64,000 bases of DNA from Mycobacteroides salmoniphilum (GTDB taxonomy: Bacteria; Actinomycetota; Actinomycetes; Mycobacteriales; Mycobacteriaceae), in contig NZ_CP024633.1 in assembly GCF_004924335.1 (NCBI RefSeq), positions 2,976,001 to 3,040,000 of the forward strand. Reading direction: 5' to 3'. A program made the translations under genes and the position numbers. Under the pieces are notes generated by a model. That model did not search any database. It saw only the letters and a program-made list of their open reading frames with translations, and was not told the origin of the DNA. Shown here piece by piece: positions 29,329-38,413 of the stretch; positions within the stretch are counted from its first letter, which is position 1; every line of letters starts with the position of its first letter.

Positions 29329-29886
29329 CTAGACCTCCAGTAACTCGCCTTCTTTGTGCTTCACCAACTCGTCGATCTGGGTCACGTACTGGGACGTGGT
29401 CTTGTCCAGATCCTTTTCCGCGCGGCCCACTTCGTCCTCACCGGCCTCGCCGTCCTTCTTGATCCGGTTGAGCTCGTCATTGGCTTTACGACGGATGCTG
29501 CGCAAGGTCACCTTGGCGTCCTCGCCCTTGCCCTTGGCCTGCTTGACGAGCTCACGGCGACGTTCCTCGGTGAGCTGCGGGACGGCGACGCGAATGATGC
29601 TGCCGTCATTGCTCGGGTTCAACCCCAGGTCCGAATTGCGAATCGCCTCCTCGATGGCCTTGAGCTGATTGGCCTCGTAGGGCTTGATGACCACCAGGCG
29701 GGCCTCGGGCACGTTGATGCCGGCAACCTGCGTGATGGGCGTGATTGTGCCGTAGTAGTCGATGACTACCCGCTGGAACATGCTCGGATTGGCACGCCCG
29801 GTGCGAATCGTCGCGAAGTCATCGCGGGCAACCGCCACGGCCTTTTCCATTTTCTCCTCGGCATCGAGAAGAACCTCGTCGATCAC
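29329..29886 (-). CDS. frr: Ribosome recycling factor
   Basis: Frr releases the post-termination ribosome together with EF-G. The 185 residues form the usual length and include [19 protein letters not shown], the hinge region and the C-terminal helix [22 protein letters not shown]. Translation starts at a GTG. It lies 13 nt after pyrH and 11 nt before cdsA. Confidence 0.97.
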   Translation of the reverse strand: MIDEVLLDAEEKMEKAVAVARDDFATIRTGRANPSMFQRVVIDYYGTITPITQVAGINVPEARLVVIKPYEANQLKAIEEAIRNSDLGLNPSNDGSIIRVAVPQLTEERRRELVKQAKGKGEDAKVTLRSIRRKANDELNRIKKDGEAGEDEVGRAEKDLDKTTSQYVTQIDELVKHKEGELLEV

Positions 29887-29899
29887 GATTGATCTCCCA

Positions 29900-30625
29900 T
29901 CATGGTGTTACCAGCGTTCCGATCTTCTCACCTGCGACCGCCCTGGCGATATTGCCTTCGGTAAGCAGGTTGAACACCAGGATCGGCATCCGGTTGTCCA
30001 TACACAGACTGAATGCGGTGGCATCGGCGACCTGCAAGCCACGGTCGATGACCTCGCGATGGGTAATCTCCGGCAGGAACTCGGCGTCGGGATTGGCGCG
30101 CGGATCATCGGTGAAGATGCCGTCGACCGCCTTGGCCATCAGCACCACCTCGGCGCCGATCTCCAGGGCCCGCTGCGCAGCGGTGGTGTCGGTGGAGAAG
30201 TACGGCAGTCCCATGCCGGCGCCAAAGATGACGACGCGCCCCTTCTCAAGATGCCTTCTGGCCCGCAACGGAATGTACGGCTCGGCCACCTGCCCCATGG
30301 TGATGGCGGTCTGCACGCGCGTGACAATGCCTTCCTTTTCCAGGAAGTCTTGGAGCGCAAGGCTGTTCATGACGGTGCCCAGCATGCCCATGTAGTCCGA
30401 GCGCGTCCGCTCCATGCCGCGCTGCTGCAGCTGCGCGCCGCGGAAGAAGTTGCCGCCGCCAATCACGACCGCGACCTCGGCACCGCTGCGGACCACCTCA
30501 GCAATCTGGCTGGCCACCCTGTGGACCACATCGGGGTCAAGACCGACAGCTCCCCCGCCGAACATCTCGCCGCCGAGCTTGAGCAGCACCCGCTTATATC
30601 CGGTGCGGCTCACATCGCGAGTCAT
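29900..30625 (-). CDS. pyrH: UMP kinase
   Basis: PyrH phosphorylates UMP to UDP in pyrimidine biosynthesis and forms a hexamer in bacteria. The 241 residues show [26 protein letters not shown] and a C-terminal [10 protein letters not shown] stretch, all family signatures. The ATG at 30625 has GAGGAGG just upstream; 20 further codons are open beyond it. It is the first gene of the pyrH-frr-cdsA unit. Confidence 0.96.
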   Translation of the reverse strand: MTRDVSRTGYKRVLLKLGGEMFGGGAVGLDPDVVHRVASQIAEVVRSGAEVAVVIGGGNFFRGAQLQQRGMERTRSDYMGMLGTVMNSLALQDFLEKEGIVTRVQTAITMGQVAEPYIPLRARRHLEKGRVVIFGAGMGLPYFSTDTTAAQRALEIGAEVVLMAKAVDGIFTDDPRANPDAEFLPEITHREVIDRGLQVADATAFSLCMDNRMPILVFNLLTEGNIARAVAGEKIGTLVTP

Positions 30626-30746
30626 CACGCCTCCTCGGTACGGGTTCGACAAAGCCGGTGCGCAAAACACAGCCATCGGGCCCACTGCTTCCGCTCTTCA
30701 CGCAAGCGGCTCATCGTAAGGCCGCGACGGCGGTGTCTATCCTGCC

Positions 30747-32993
30747 CTATTGGGCGACGCTCGTTGGCACGACCCGGCGAACCGAGCCTGGGTCGGCTGT
30801 GGTTTCGGTGAGGCCGACGAGCGCGTGCGGCAAGGGCGCCACGTGCAGCACCCCGAGACGTTGGGTGGCTCGAGTGAGCGCCACATAGAGCTCGGCCGCA
30901 CCTCGTGGGCCGTCGGCCAGGATCCGTTCCGGTGCCACCACCAGGACGGCGTCGAACTCCAGGCCCTTGGTCTCCGAAGCGGGCACCGTGCCCGGCACAC
31001 CCGGCGGCCCGATCACCACACTCGTACCCTCCCGGGACTCCTCATCATGTGTGAATTCCTCAATGGCTTTGGGCAATTCGTCCTCGGCGAGATGCCTGGA
31101 CCAGGGTAAGACGCCACATGAACGAACGGATTCGGGCGGCTGGGTACCCGGCGCGAACTCGGCCAGCAGCGCCGAGGCGACTGCCATGATCTCGGCGGGA
31201 GTGCGATAGTTCACCGACAACGGCCGGTACAGCCAGCGTCCGGGTACGTACTGCGACAGGATCGCGTCCCAGGAGGTGGCGCCGGCCACCGATCGGCGCT
31301 GAGCCAGATCCCCGACCACGGTGAACGAACGACTCGGGCAGCGGCGCATCAACACCCGCCAGTCCATTTCGGACAGTTCCTGCGCCTCGTCGATCACGAT
31401 GTGCCCGTATGTCCAGTCCCGGTCGGCTGACGCACGTTCGACGAGGTCGCGGGTGTCGCGTTCGGTGAAGCGTTCCGCCAGGTCTTCAGCACCGAGTAGA
31501 TCGGTGGCGAAGAGGTGGTCCTCGTCGTCCATCATGTCTTCGCGACCGGTCATCATGTCGAGTACACCGGAGGCGTACTCGGCCTCGGCCCTGCGTTCAC
31601 GCTCGGCGGCGTCTTCCGCCGCCTTGTCGCGGCCCACCAGATCGATCAGCTCATCGAGCAGAGGTACGTCTGAGATCGTCCACGCGTCACCGGCGGCGCG
31701 TGCCAGCGCCGGATCCGCACCGGCAGCACGTAGCCGCTCTGGTGAGGTGTACAGCTCCGACAACAGCGTCTCCGGTGTCAGTGTCGGCCACAGGTCGTCG
31801 AGCGCGGCGGCGAATCCCTCGTGATCCCCGAGTTCGTCCAGCAGCTCCGCACGCAGGTGCTCCCAGGCCTTGCGGTCCTCACGCGTGAGCCACCCCTTGC
31901 CGATGCGCGGGATCGCCCGCTCGGTGAGCGCCCATGTCAGAACGTCGGTGAAGACAGTCCGCGCGTCGTTGTGCGGGAGTCTGCTCGCACGCGCCTCGTC
32001 GATCGCCCATTGCGCGATATCGGCATCGATGCGCACCGAGACATCGGTGAGCTGGATCCGTATTGGCTCCGCGGGGGTCCGCTGCCGATCGGCGACCGCC
32101 GCTGCGAGCACGTCGAGAATCTGCAACGAGCCCTTAAGCCGCGCCGCATCTGCGCCATCCTCTGCCGTGGCCTTCAGACCCGGCAACAGATCTCCCGCCG
32201 TCGTGAACACCACATTGGTCTCGCCCAGCGATGGCAGCACCCGCGAAATATGGCTCAGGAAGGCCGCATTCGGGCCGACAACCAACACGCCGTGGCGTTC
32301 CATGCGCTGGCGCTGGGTGTACAGCAGGTAAGCGACGCGGTGCAATGCCACAACGGTTTTGCCCGTACCAGGCCCGCCCTCGATGACTAGCACACCGGGA
32401 TGATCGAGCCGAATGATCCGGTCTTGTTCGGCCTGGATGGTCGCCACGATGTCGCGCATTCCGTTGCCGCGCGGTGCGTTGACGGCCGCGAGTAGCGCCG
32501 CGTCACTCATGCTCCCGCGTTCACCGTCGTGGTCGTCGCTGTCCGGACGTCCGAGAAGCTCGTCGGCGAAGGCATCGACATGACGTCCCCGAGTCCGGAA
32601 TTGACGTCGCCGTCGGGTGTTTTCCGGATTGGCCCCCGTCGCGGTGTAGAAAGCCTGCGCCACCGGAGCCCGCCAATCGATCAGCAGTGGCTCGTAGTCG
32701 TTCGTCTTGTCGAGCAGGCCAATGCGCCCGACGTAGCAGTGCTCACCCGTGAGGGCGTCCAACCGGCCGAAGCACAGCCCGTCATCGGCGACATCCAAGC
32801 GCTGTGCCTGCCGGGCCAACGCGCGCACCTCGTCATCTCGCTCGACCATCGCCGCGCCGTTCTGCTGATCGACCGGGCCGCGCAGGGCGCTGCGGTATCG
32901 CCCCTTGACGCGTGCACGTTCGGCGTCCAGCAGCTCGTAAAGTCCGGCGATGTACTCCCGCTCGGATTCCAGTTCTTCTTCATATGTCGTCAA
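30747..32993 (-). CDS. helR: HelR-type helicase-like RNA polymerase factor
   Basis: This 748-residue UvrD/Rep-like protein has an N-terminal coiled region rich in Glu and Arg, a Q-motif-like IQAEQDRIIRL, Walker A GGPGTGKT at 206-213, and VIDEAQELSEMDW near 540. It resembles HelD/HelR proteins, which bind RNA polymerase rather than unwind DNA. Mycobacterial HelR displaces rifamycins from RNA polymerase and contributes to tolerance (recalled knowledge from M. abscessus). The TTG start has GGGGAA upstream. A rifamycin-associated element lies about 84 bp before the start, which strongly supports the HelR call. Confidence 0.9.
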   Translation of the reverse strand: MTTYEEELESEREYIAGLYELLDAERARVKGRYRSALRGPVDQQNGAAMVERDDEVRALARQAQRLDVADDGLCFGRLDALTGEHCYVGRIGLLDKTNDYEPLLIDWRAPVAQAFYTATGANPENTRRRRQFRTRGRHVDAFADELLGRPDSDDHDGERGSMSDAALLAAVNAPRGNGMRDIVATIQAEQDRIIRLDHPGVLVIEGGPGTGKTVVALHRVAYLLYTQRQRMERHGVLVVGPNAAFLSHISRVLPSLGETNVVFTTAGDLLPGLKATAEDGADAARLKGSLQILDVLAAAVADRQRTPAEPIRIQLTDVSVRIDADIAQWAIDEARASRLPHNDARTVFTDVLTWALTERAIPRIGKGWLTREDRKAWEHLRAELLDELGDHEGFAAALDDLWPTLTPETLLSELYTSPERLRAAGADPALARAAGDAWTISDVPLLDELIDLVGRDKAAEDAAERERRAEAEYASGVLDMMTGREDMMDDEDHLFATDLLGAEDLAERFTERDTRDLVERASADRDWTYGHIVIDEAQELSEMDWRVLMRRCPSRSFTVVGDLAQRRSVAGATSWDAILSQYVPGRWLYRPLSVNYRTPAEIMAVASALLAEFAPGTQPPESVRSCGVLPWSRHLAEDELPKAIEEFTHDEESREGTSVVIGPPGVPGTVPASETKGLEFDAVLVVAPERILADGPRGAAELYVALTRATQRLGVLHVAPLPHALVGLTETTADPGSVRRVVPTSVAQ

Positions 32994-33076
32994 CCGGATG
33001 TTCCCCGTTTTCGTTCTAGTTCATGGCATCTGACATTCAGCCTGTGATATTCAGCCTGCGATTGTGCGGTATGACC

Positions 33077-33096
33077 GGGGTCTTGCCGCAAGCCCC
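33077..33096 (-). promoter_or_regulatory. Rifamycin-associated element upstream of helR
   Basis: Read on the minus strand, the 20 bp are GGGGCTTGCGGCAAGACCCC, an imperfect inverted repeat close to the actinobacterial rifamycin-associated element as I recall it. It sits between the pnuC stop and the helR start, upstream of helR. Such elements mark genes induced by rifampicin. Confidence 0.85.
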
Positions 33097-33129
33097 CCTG
33101 TCCGATATATGTTGAAAGGGGCGGGTTAT

Positions 33130-33708
33130 TCATATCGAGTGGGCGGCTGCCACCGTGCGCAGCTCTTTTCTCCAGCTCCACAGGCCGACAGCGGCCATGA
33201 CGGTGAGGAACACGTAGAAGCCCGCCGTGAGATTGAGTCCCTTGAACAGGTAAACACCCACAGAAAACGCGTCGGTGACGATCCACAGGGCCCAATTCTC
33301 GATCCATTTCCGGTTCATCATGAATTGGGATACGACGCTGAACCCAGTGATTACCGAATCAAGCTGAGGGGCATTGGAATCGGTGAAGGTGACCAGGAAT
33401 GCATAGAGCCCTGCCACCAGGACGGCCAAAGACACTGCCAACGGCAGCCACGCCCACGACGGCGTCCGCCGCACCGCGACGCCGTGCCGACTCTGACTCC
33501 CCCAGCGCCACAGATACCAACCCTGCACGGCCAGCGCGATAAACATGATCTGCAGGGCAGCATCGGCGTACAGGGTCTGCCGGGCGAAAACCACGATGTA
33601 GAACAGGGAGCTGACGATCGCTACCGGGAAGGTCCAAATATTCTGGCGGACAGCCAGGACGACGAACAGCACACCGGCCATGCTGCCGATTAGCTCAGTC
33701 CAGTCCAC
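33130..33708 (-). CDS. pnuC: Nicotinamide riboside/NMN transporter PnuC
   Basis: The 192-residue membrane protein shows the PnuC layout: hydrophobic helices such as IGSMAGVLFVVLAVRQNIWTFPVAI in segments, the conserved NIWTFPVAIVSS, YADAALQIMFIALAVQGWYLWRWG, and a late RKWIENWALWIVTDAFSVGVYL. PnuC takes up the NAD precursor nicotinamide riboside by facilitated diffusion, driven by intracellular phosphorylation. Start is a GTG. It is divergent from a small P-loop kinase whose role could be related, though that is not demonstrated. Confidence 0.9.
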   Translation of the reverse strand: MDWTELIGSMAGVLFVVLAVRQNIWTFPVAIVSSLFYIVVFARQTLYADAALQIMFIALAVQGWYLWRWGSQSRHGVAVRRTPSWAWLPLAVSLAVLVAGLYAFLVTFTDSNAPQLDSVITGFSVVSQFMMNRKWIENWALWIVTDAFSVGVYLFKGLNLTAGFYVFLTVMAAVGLWSWRKELRTVAAAHSI

Positions 33709-33744
33709 CGGAACAGGTTAGCCGAGCACCAGTAAGCTCGCGCC

Positions 33745-34359
33745 ATGGCGACACCGGCCCGACTGCGGAGCTTCTCGTGGCTGGCCGGGCTCATCAACGA
33801 GAGCCGGCCACAGTGCGGTGACGTGCGCGTCGTCGCCATCGACGGCAGGGGCGCCGCTGGCAAGAGCACCTTTGCTGCGCGATTACACACCGCACTGTCG
33901 GCGACAACCCCGGCGGTGGTCCTGCACACCGATGACTTCGCATCCTGGGACACGTTCTTCGGTTGGTGGCCCCGGTTCGAGGAACAGGTACTGACGCCCT
34001 GGGCGCACGGCAAGCCGGCCCAGTATCGACGTTACGACTGGGAGACCCGTGAGTTCGGCCCGCAGGAGCAATGCCCACCACCATCGGTGCTGATCCTCGA
34101 GGGCGTCGGGTCCGGCCGCTCGGCCGCCGCCGGCCAGTTGAGTTCGCTGATCTGGGTACAGACCGACCAGGCAACCCGCCGTCACCGCGCCGAGGTTCGC
34201 GATGGCGCGGAGCTGCGCGACTTCTGGCGCCTGTGGATTGACGCCGAAGACGAGCACTTCCGCCAGGATCCCACCGCGGAACGCGCCGACATCACCGTCG
34301 ACGGTAACCCCGAGGTGGTCCTGGACGACCCGGACCGCTACTTCCTGCTCAGCGGTTAA
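33745..34359 (+). CDS. Uridine-kinase-like P-loop protein
   Basis: The 204-residue protein has a Walker A loop in VAIDGRGAAGKSTFAARL and an acidic segment VVLHTDDFASWDTF resembling nucleoside kinases of the uridine kinase family. A likely Walker B/base is LILEGVGSGR. It is divergent from pnuC (36 bp apart) and convergent with the GH1 gene, overlapping its stop by 4 bp. A role in phosphorylating a nucleoside such as nicotinamide riboside brought in by PnuC is speculative. Confidence 0.75.
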   Translation: MATPARLRSFSWLAGLINESRPQCGDVRVVAIDGRGAAGKSTFAARLHTALSATTPAVVLHTDDFASWDTFFGWWPRFEEQVLTPWAHGKPAQYRRYDWETREFGPQEQCPPPSVLILEGVGSGRSAAAGQLSSLIWVQTDQATRRHRAEVRDGAELRDFWRLWIDAEDEHFRQDPTAERADITVDGNPEVVLDDPDRYFLLSG

Positions 34360-35741
34360 CGCAGCGGAACCGTCGGCCCCTTCGGATCCAGTGGCGCACA
34401 GCTGTCCTGCCCCACCGTCGTGGAGCATTTCGCCACCGGGATCACCGGGCGATAGCCGGGTGCGGTGCCCGCGTCCCGGGTGATCTGCGTATAGGCCTGG
34501 ACGGCATCGGTGGGCACGCGCTTCAGCGCCGGATCACCCAGCGCGTCGACGGTGTACAGACCGAAACGTGGCCGGTAGCTTCCCCATTCGTAGTTGTCGA
34601 CCAAGGACCAGTAGTTGTACCCGATGATCGGAATACCGTCGGCCTTGGCCCGCTGCAGCCAGAAGACGGTGTCGCTGAGGTACTGCGACCGGGTCACGCC
34701 ATCTGACCGCGGTTTTCCGTTATCGGTGACCATGCCGTTCTCGACGACGTAGATCGGCAGCCCGGGATATCGCTGCGCGTAGTGCCGCGATACGTAGTAG
34801 ATGTCTTCGGGCTGCAGTTTGATGTTCCAGCGCGCAGCCATGCTTTGCCCCGATGCGGGGTTATCCGCCGCGGTGCCGGTGTAATAGTCGAACCCCAGGT
34901 AATCCAGACTGCCGGCGACCCGGTCGAAGAACGATCCCTCGATCCCCTTCACCCCGAAACCTGCGAACTGCGCCAACACATCCGGCGGGATGTAGGCCTC
35001 GTTGGTCGTCACTTTCGCCTTGGGGTCGGCCTCGTGTGCGGCCCGGTACACGGCGCGGTGGGCCTCGGCGACCCTGTCCAGAAACCCCTCGAACTGGTCG
35101 GGCTTGATCGCGCCGGTACGTACCTCCATCGCCCCGAAGGCCAGCGGTTCGTTGATGCTGACCCACAGCACCCCTTGCCCGGCATAGCGTTTGGTGATCG
35201 CCTTGGCGAAGTCTTCGAATGCCGCGACGTTGTTCATAAACCCGCCGCTGTCGGCAACCCAGCCCGGGTACACCCAGTGCATGAGCGTGATCATCGGCGT
35301 CATGCCGTTCTCGCGCAGCGTGGCGACGATGGAGTCGTAGTACGCAAGTTCCTTCTCGTCCCACTTGCCCGGCTCGGGCATGACCCGCGACCACTCCAGT
35401 CCGAACCGAAATGTATTGACGCCCATGGCATGTGCATTGGCGATGTCCTCGGCGTATCGGTGGCGAAAGTCGTCTGCCTGCCGGTACGGATCGACGGGCC
35501 CGTCCCCGAGGGGGTTGGATTGATCAGCCACCGCGGGCATGCCCGCGGCGCGGTCGACGTAGCGGCGCCAGTTGCTGTCCGGGGCACTCCCCTCCACCTG
35601 GTAGCCCGCGGTGGCAGTGCCCCAATAGAACCCACGGTCCCACGCCGAATCGTCCCCTGCGCCCTCCTGCCGGGGGCTGCAGGCGGTCAACCCCACCGCG
35701 AACACGACTGCCGATGCCATGACGGCGCTCATCCACTTCAT
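34356..35741 (-). CDS. Glycoside hydrolase family 1 lipoprotein
   Basis: The 461-residue precursor has a lipobox ending GLTAC (Cys21), so the enzyme is predicted to be anchored outside the membrane. The GH1 catalytic pair is present: acid/base Glu198 in SINEPLAFG and nucleophile Glu334 in YVVENGM. GH1 enzymes cleave beta-glycosides; the natural substrate is unknown. GH1 proteins are mostly cytosolic, so an exported lipoprotein form is unusual. The ATG directly follows a 29-bp palindrome, without a Shine-Dalgarno sequence, so translation may be leaderless. A TetR gene lies just upstream. Confidence 0.85.
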   Translation of the reverse strand: MKWMSAVMASAVVFAVGLTACSPRQEGAGDDSAWDRGFYWGTATAGYQVEGSAPDSNWRRYVDRAAGMPAVADQSNPLGDGPVDPYRQADDFRHRYAEDIANAHAMGVNTFRFGLEWSRVMPEPGKWDEKELAYYDSIVATLRENGMTPMITLMHWVYPGWVADSGGFMNNVAAFEDFAKAITKRYAGQGVLWVSINEPLAFGAMEVRTGAIKPDQFEGFLDRVAEAHRAVYRAAHEADPKAKVTTNEAYIPPDVLAQFAGFGVKGIEGSFFDRVAGSLDYLGFDYYTGTAADNPASGQSMAARWNIKLQPEDIYYVSRHYAQRYPGLPIYVVENGMVTDNGKPRSDGVTRSQYLSDTVFWLQRAKADGIPIIGYNYWSLVDNYEWGSYRPRFGLYTVDALGDPALKRVPTDAVQAYTQITRDAGTAPGYRPVIPVAKCSTTVGQDSCAPLDPKGPTVPLR

Positions 35742-35770
35742 GCTAAAACCATACACTGTATGGTTTTAGC
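35742..35770. promoter_or_regulatory. 29-bp perfect palindrome, probable TetR operator
   Basis: Two 14-bp arms, GCTAAAACCATACA and its exact complement, flank a single central base at 35756. The site includes the stop codon of the tetR gene and touches the GH1 start codon. On the minus strand TATGGT lies 6 bp before the ATG, a plausible -10 for a leaderless transcript. Bound TetR would cover it (inference). Confidence 0.7.
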
Positions 35771-36347
35771 GGAGCAGCTGCTCCCACACCCGGCGCATGT
35801 GCTCACCCATATCAATGGACGGGTCCGACATCCATTGGATCTGAATGCCGTCGGCGGCGGCTATCAACGCGGTGGCGGCAAAATCGGCATCGACATGCGC
35901 GGGCACCCTGCCGTCGGCCTGACGTCCCCGCACATAATCGGCGACGCGGGCACGCATCCTTTCGTACCGGTCACGCAAATACGCCCCGGCGGGATGCCCC
36001 GGATCGACCGCCGCGGCGGCGGCCAACGACAGATAGACCGTCCCCGAGCCGGGCTTACTCGCCTTGTCCAGCATGGCCTGCGCCAGCACCTCACCCGGAT
36101 CGATCTCTGCGGTCGAGTTCCGATACCGCTCTTCGAATGTGGCATCGGCGCCGCGTTGGATCTCGGTGAGAATCACGTCCCGCGCCGGGAAGTAGTGCAT
36201 GAGTCCGGCCAAACTGATGTTGGCCTCCTTGGCGATGACGCGCATCGAAGCGCCCGCCTCCCCGTCGCGCTCCAACACCGTCAACGCGGCGGCGAGGATT
36301 TCCCGGCGCTTGGCCTCCCCTTTGGCGTATCGCCCGACAGCTGGCAT
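35766..36347 (-). CDS. TetR-family regulator of the GH1 gene
   Basis: The 193-residue protein has the TetR N-terminal helix-turn-helix ASMRVIAKEANISLAGLMHYF and a helical ligand domain. Its stop codon lies inside the 29-bp palindrome in front of the GH1 lipoprotein gene on the same strand. The likely arrangement is that this regulator represses the GH1 promoter and releases it in response to a sugar or glycoside-derived signal; the ligand is unknown. It lies downstream of the tsf terminator and so probably has its own promoter. Confidence 0.88.
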   Translation of the reverse strand: MPAVGRYAKGEAKRREILAAALTVLERDGEAGASMRVIAKEANISLAGLMHYFPARDVILTEIQRGADATFEERYRNSTAEIDPGEVLAQAMLDKASKPGSGTVYLSLAAAAAVDPGHPAGAYLRDRYERMRARVADYVRGRQADGRVPAHVDADFAATALIAAADGIQIQWMSDPSIDMGEHMRRVWEQLLR

Positions 36348-36369
36348 GGCCGAAGGCTAGCGCACAAAC

Positions 36370-36411
36370 AACTCGGCCCCGCACAGGAACGAATCCTGGC
36401 GGGGCCGAGTT
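36370..36411 (-). terminator. Intrinsic-type terminator after tsf
   Basis: Perfect arms AACTCGGCCCCGC (36370-36382) and GCGGGGCCGAGTT (36399-36411) enclose an inner CAGGA/TCCTG stem. The hairpin starts 12 nt after the tsf stop. It is followed on the minus strand by a moderately T-rich TGTTTGTG run. It is long and GC-rich, as expected of mycobacterial terminators. Confidence 0.8.
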
Positions 36412-36423
36412 ATTTTAAGCGAG

Positions 36424-37242
36424 TTAGGCCTGTCCAACCTCGAACCGCGCGAAGCGGGTCACGGTGACACCGGCCTCGTCGAGAAGGGCCTTGACGGTCT
36501 TCTTGCTATCGGACACCGACGCCTGATCCAGCAGCACGACATCCTTGTAGTAACCGTTGACGCGACCCTCGACAATCTTGGGCAGCGCCTGCTCGGGCTT
36601 GCCTTCCGACTTCGCGGTCTCCTCGGCGATGCGACGCTCGTTCTCGACCACATCGGCCGGAACGTCCTCACGCGTCAGGTACTTGGCCTTGAGCGCGGCG
36701 ATCTGCAGTGCGACCGAGTGCGCGGCCTCGGTGCCAGATCCCGTGTACTCGACCAGCACGCCTACCGCGGGCGGCAGGTCAGCAGCACGCTTGTGCAGGT
36801 AGGTCTCCACGGTGCCGTCGAAGTACGCCACCCGGCGCAGCTCCAGCTTCTCGCCGATCTTGGCGGAAAGGTCGGCGATGGCCTGCTCGACCGTCCGGCC
36901 GTCCTCGACCTTGGCGGCCTTGAGGGCGTCCAGATCACCGATCTTGCCGGCCGCGGCCGCACCGACGATGATGTCGGCGAGCCCCTGGAACTCGGCGTTC
37001 TTGGCGACGAAGTCGGTCTCTGCGTTCAGCTCGACCAGCACACCGTCACGCGCGGCAACGAGGCCCTCGGCGGTCGCACGCTCAGCGCGCTTGCCAACGT
37101 CCTTGGCACCCTTGATGCGCAGCACCTCGACGGCCTTGTCGAAATCACCATCGGACTCGGCCAGGGCGTTCTTGCAGTCGAGCATTCCGGCACCGGTCAG
37201 TTCCCGGAGCCGCTTCACATCGGCAGCAGTGAAATTCGCCAT
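36424..37242 (-). CDS. tsf: Elongation factor Ts
   Basis: EF-Ts exchanges GDP for GTP on EF-Tu. The 272-residue protein has the N-terminal signature [16 protein letters not shown] and [17 protein letters not shown] of the core domain. Its ATG is at 37242 and the rpsB stop is at 37243, so the two genes abut and are expressed together. A strong hairpin follows the stop. Confidence 0.97.
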   Translation of the reverse strand: MANFTAADVKRLRELTGAGMLDCKNALAESDGDFDKAVEVLRIKGAKDVGKRAERATAEGLVAARDGVLVELNAETDFVAKNAEFQGLADIIVGAAAAGKIGDLDALKAAKVEDGRTVEQAIADLSAKIGEKLELRRVAYFDGTVETYLHKRAADLPPAVGVLVEYTGSGTEAAHSVALQIAALKAKYLTREDVPADVVENERRIAEETAKSEGKPEQALPKIVEGRVNGYYKDVVLLDQASVSDSKKTVKALLDEAGVTVTRFARFEVGQA

Positions 37243-38124
37243 TTAGCCTTCCTCGGTTGTGGTTTCGGTAGCAGCAGCTTCGGCGGCCGGAGCCTCTGCA
37301 GCCTCAGCGGCCGGAGCCTCTGTGGCATCGGCAGCCTCAGCGGCCGGAGCCTCTGCGACGGCGGAGGCAAGCAATTCCTGCTCCCACTCGGCGAGCGGCT
37401 CGGCGGCCTCTGGCTTCTCGTCGCCACCGGCCAGACCGGAGCGGGCCTGGAGGCCCTCGGCGATCGCGGAAGCAACGACCTTGGTGAGCAGCGCAGCGCT
37501 GCGGATCGCATCGTCGTTGCCCGGGATCGGGTAGTCGACGACATCGGGATCGCAGTTGGTGTCCAGGATCGCAATGATCGGGATGTTCAGCTTGCGGGCC
37601 TCGGCAACAGCGAGGTGCTCCTTGTTGGTATCCACCACGAAGATCGCCGAAGGCACCTTCTGCATATCCCGGATACCGCCGAGGCTGCGCTCAAGCTTGT
37701 TCTTCTCACGCGTGAGCATGAGGATTTCCTTCTTGGTGCGTCCCTCGAAGCCACCGGTCTGCTCCATGGCCTCCAGCTCCTTGAGGCGCTGCAGACGCTT
37801 GTGGACGGTGGAGAAGTTGGTGAGCATGCCGCCCAGCCAGCGCTGGTTCACGTAGGGCATGCCGACGCGGGTCGCCTCTTCGGCGATCGGCTCCTGAGCC
37901 TGCTTCTTGGTGCCGACGAACATGACCGAACCACCGTGGGCGACGGTCTCTTTGACGAACTCGTACGCCTTGTCGATGTAGGTCAGCGTCTGCTGCAAGT
38001 CGATGATGTAAATGCCGTTGCGGTCGGTGAAGATGAACCGCTTCATCTTGGGGTTCCAACGACGGGTCTGATGCCCGAAGTGCGCGCCGCTGTCAAGCAG
38101 CTGCTTCATTGTTACGACGGCCAT
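37243..38124 (-). CDS. rpsB: 30S ribosomal protein S2
   Basis: S2 binds the body of the 30S subunit. The 293 residues start [20 protein letters not shown], include [11 protein letters not shown], and end in a long Ala/Glu/Pro-rich extension (from about residue 225) with repeated APAAEAA units that is typical of mycobacterial S2. The ATG at 38124 follows AAGGAA; 47 spurious codons are open upstream. The gene is followed directly by tsf. Confidence 0.97.
   Translation of the reverse strand: MAVVTMKQLLDSGAHFGHQTRRWNPKMKRFIFTDRNGIYIIDLQQTLTYIDKAYEFVKETVAHGGSVMFVGTKKQAQEPIAEEATRVGMPYVNQRWLGGMLTNFSTVHKRLQRLKELEAMEQTGGFEGRTKKEILMLTREKNKLERSLGGIRDMQKVPSAIFVVDTNKEHLAVAEARKLNIPIIAILDTNCDPDVVDYPIPGNDDAIRSAALLTKVVASAIAEGLQARSGLAGGDEKPEAAEPLAEWEQELLASAVAEAPAAEAADATEAPAAEAAEAPAAEAAATETTTEEG
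37298..37355. repeat. 25-bp direct repeats in the S2 C-terminal tail
   Basis: Two identical 25-bp units, beginning GCAGCCTCAGCGG, lie at 37298-37322 and 37331-37355. They encode the Ala/Glu-rich tail of S2, and a related shorter copy precedes them. Repeat-driven length changes in this disordered tail would be tolerated. Confidence 0.8.
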
Positions 38125-38193
38125 GGTGAGCCATTCCTTTATGTTGTCGGTTGCCGCCCGGGATCGGGTGATCCTGGGCCCTAGCGTCTGCTG

Positions 38194-38228
38194 ATGCCGG
38201 GACCCACCTGGATGGGACCGCCCGGCAT
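38194..38228 (-). promoter_or_regulatory. Hairpin in the rpsB leader
   Basis: Arms ATGCCGGG (38194-38201) and CCCGGCAT (38221-38228) enclose an inner CCCA/TGGG stem. The hairpin lies about 70 bp before the rpsB start and could be part of a 5' leader structure. A 12-bp palindrome, CACGAGCTCGTG, lies just upstream at 38235-38246. No known S2 leader family is recognised. Confidence 0.4.
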
Positions 38229-38413
38229 GCTGGTCACGAGCTCGTGGGCAGACGCGCGAAGTCAACCCGCTAGGCGAGTTGCGCTGATGAGTTTACATGC
38301 CGCGACGAGTGCTTTTCGCCACGTCTCGAAGGATTGCGCCAGAGCTCCGGCAGTTATCCACAGCGCCCTCATGGCTCTTTCCCGCACCGCCCTCGTCCGG
38401 TCACCATGACGTC

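Noticed and set aside
33709..33744. A possible NAD-related riboswitch before pnuC
   Set aside because: The gap to the divergent gene is only 36 bp, with no room or structure for a riboswitch.
34782..36467. A 561-codon plus-strand frame opposite GH1 and TetR
   Set aside because: It overlaps genes with intact catalytic and DNA-binding motifs and carries no recognisable feature.
36718..38184. A 488-codon plus-strand frame opposite tsf and rpsB
   Set aside because: It is antisense to ribosomal genes and the translation is repetitive.
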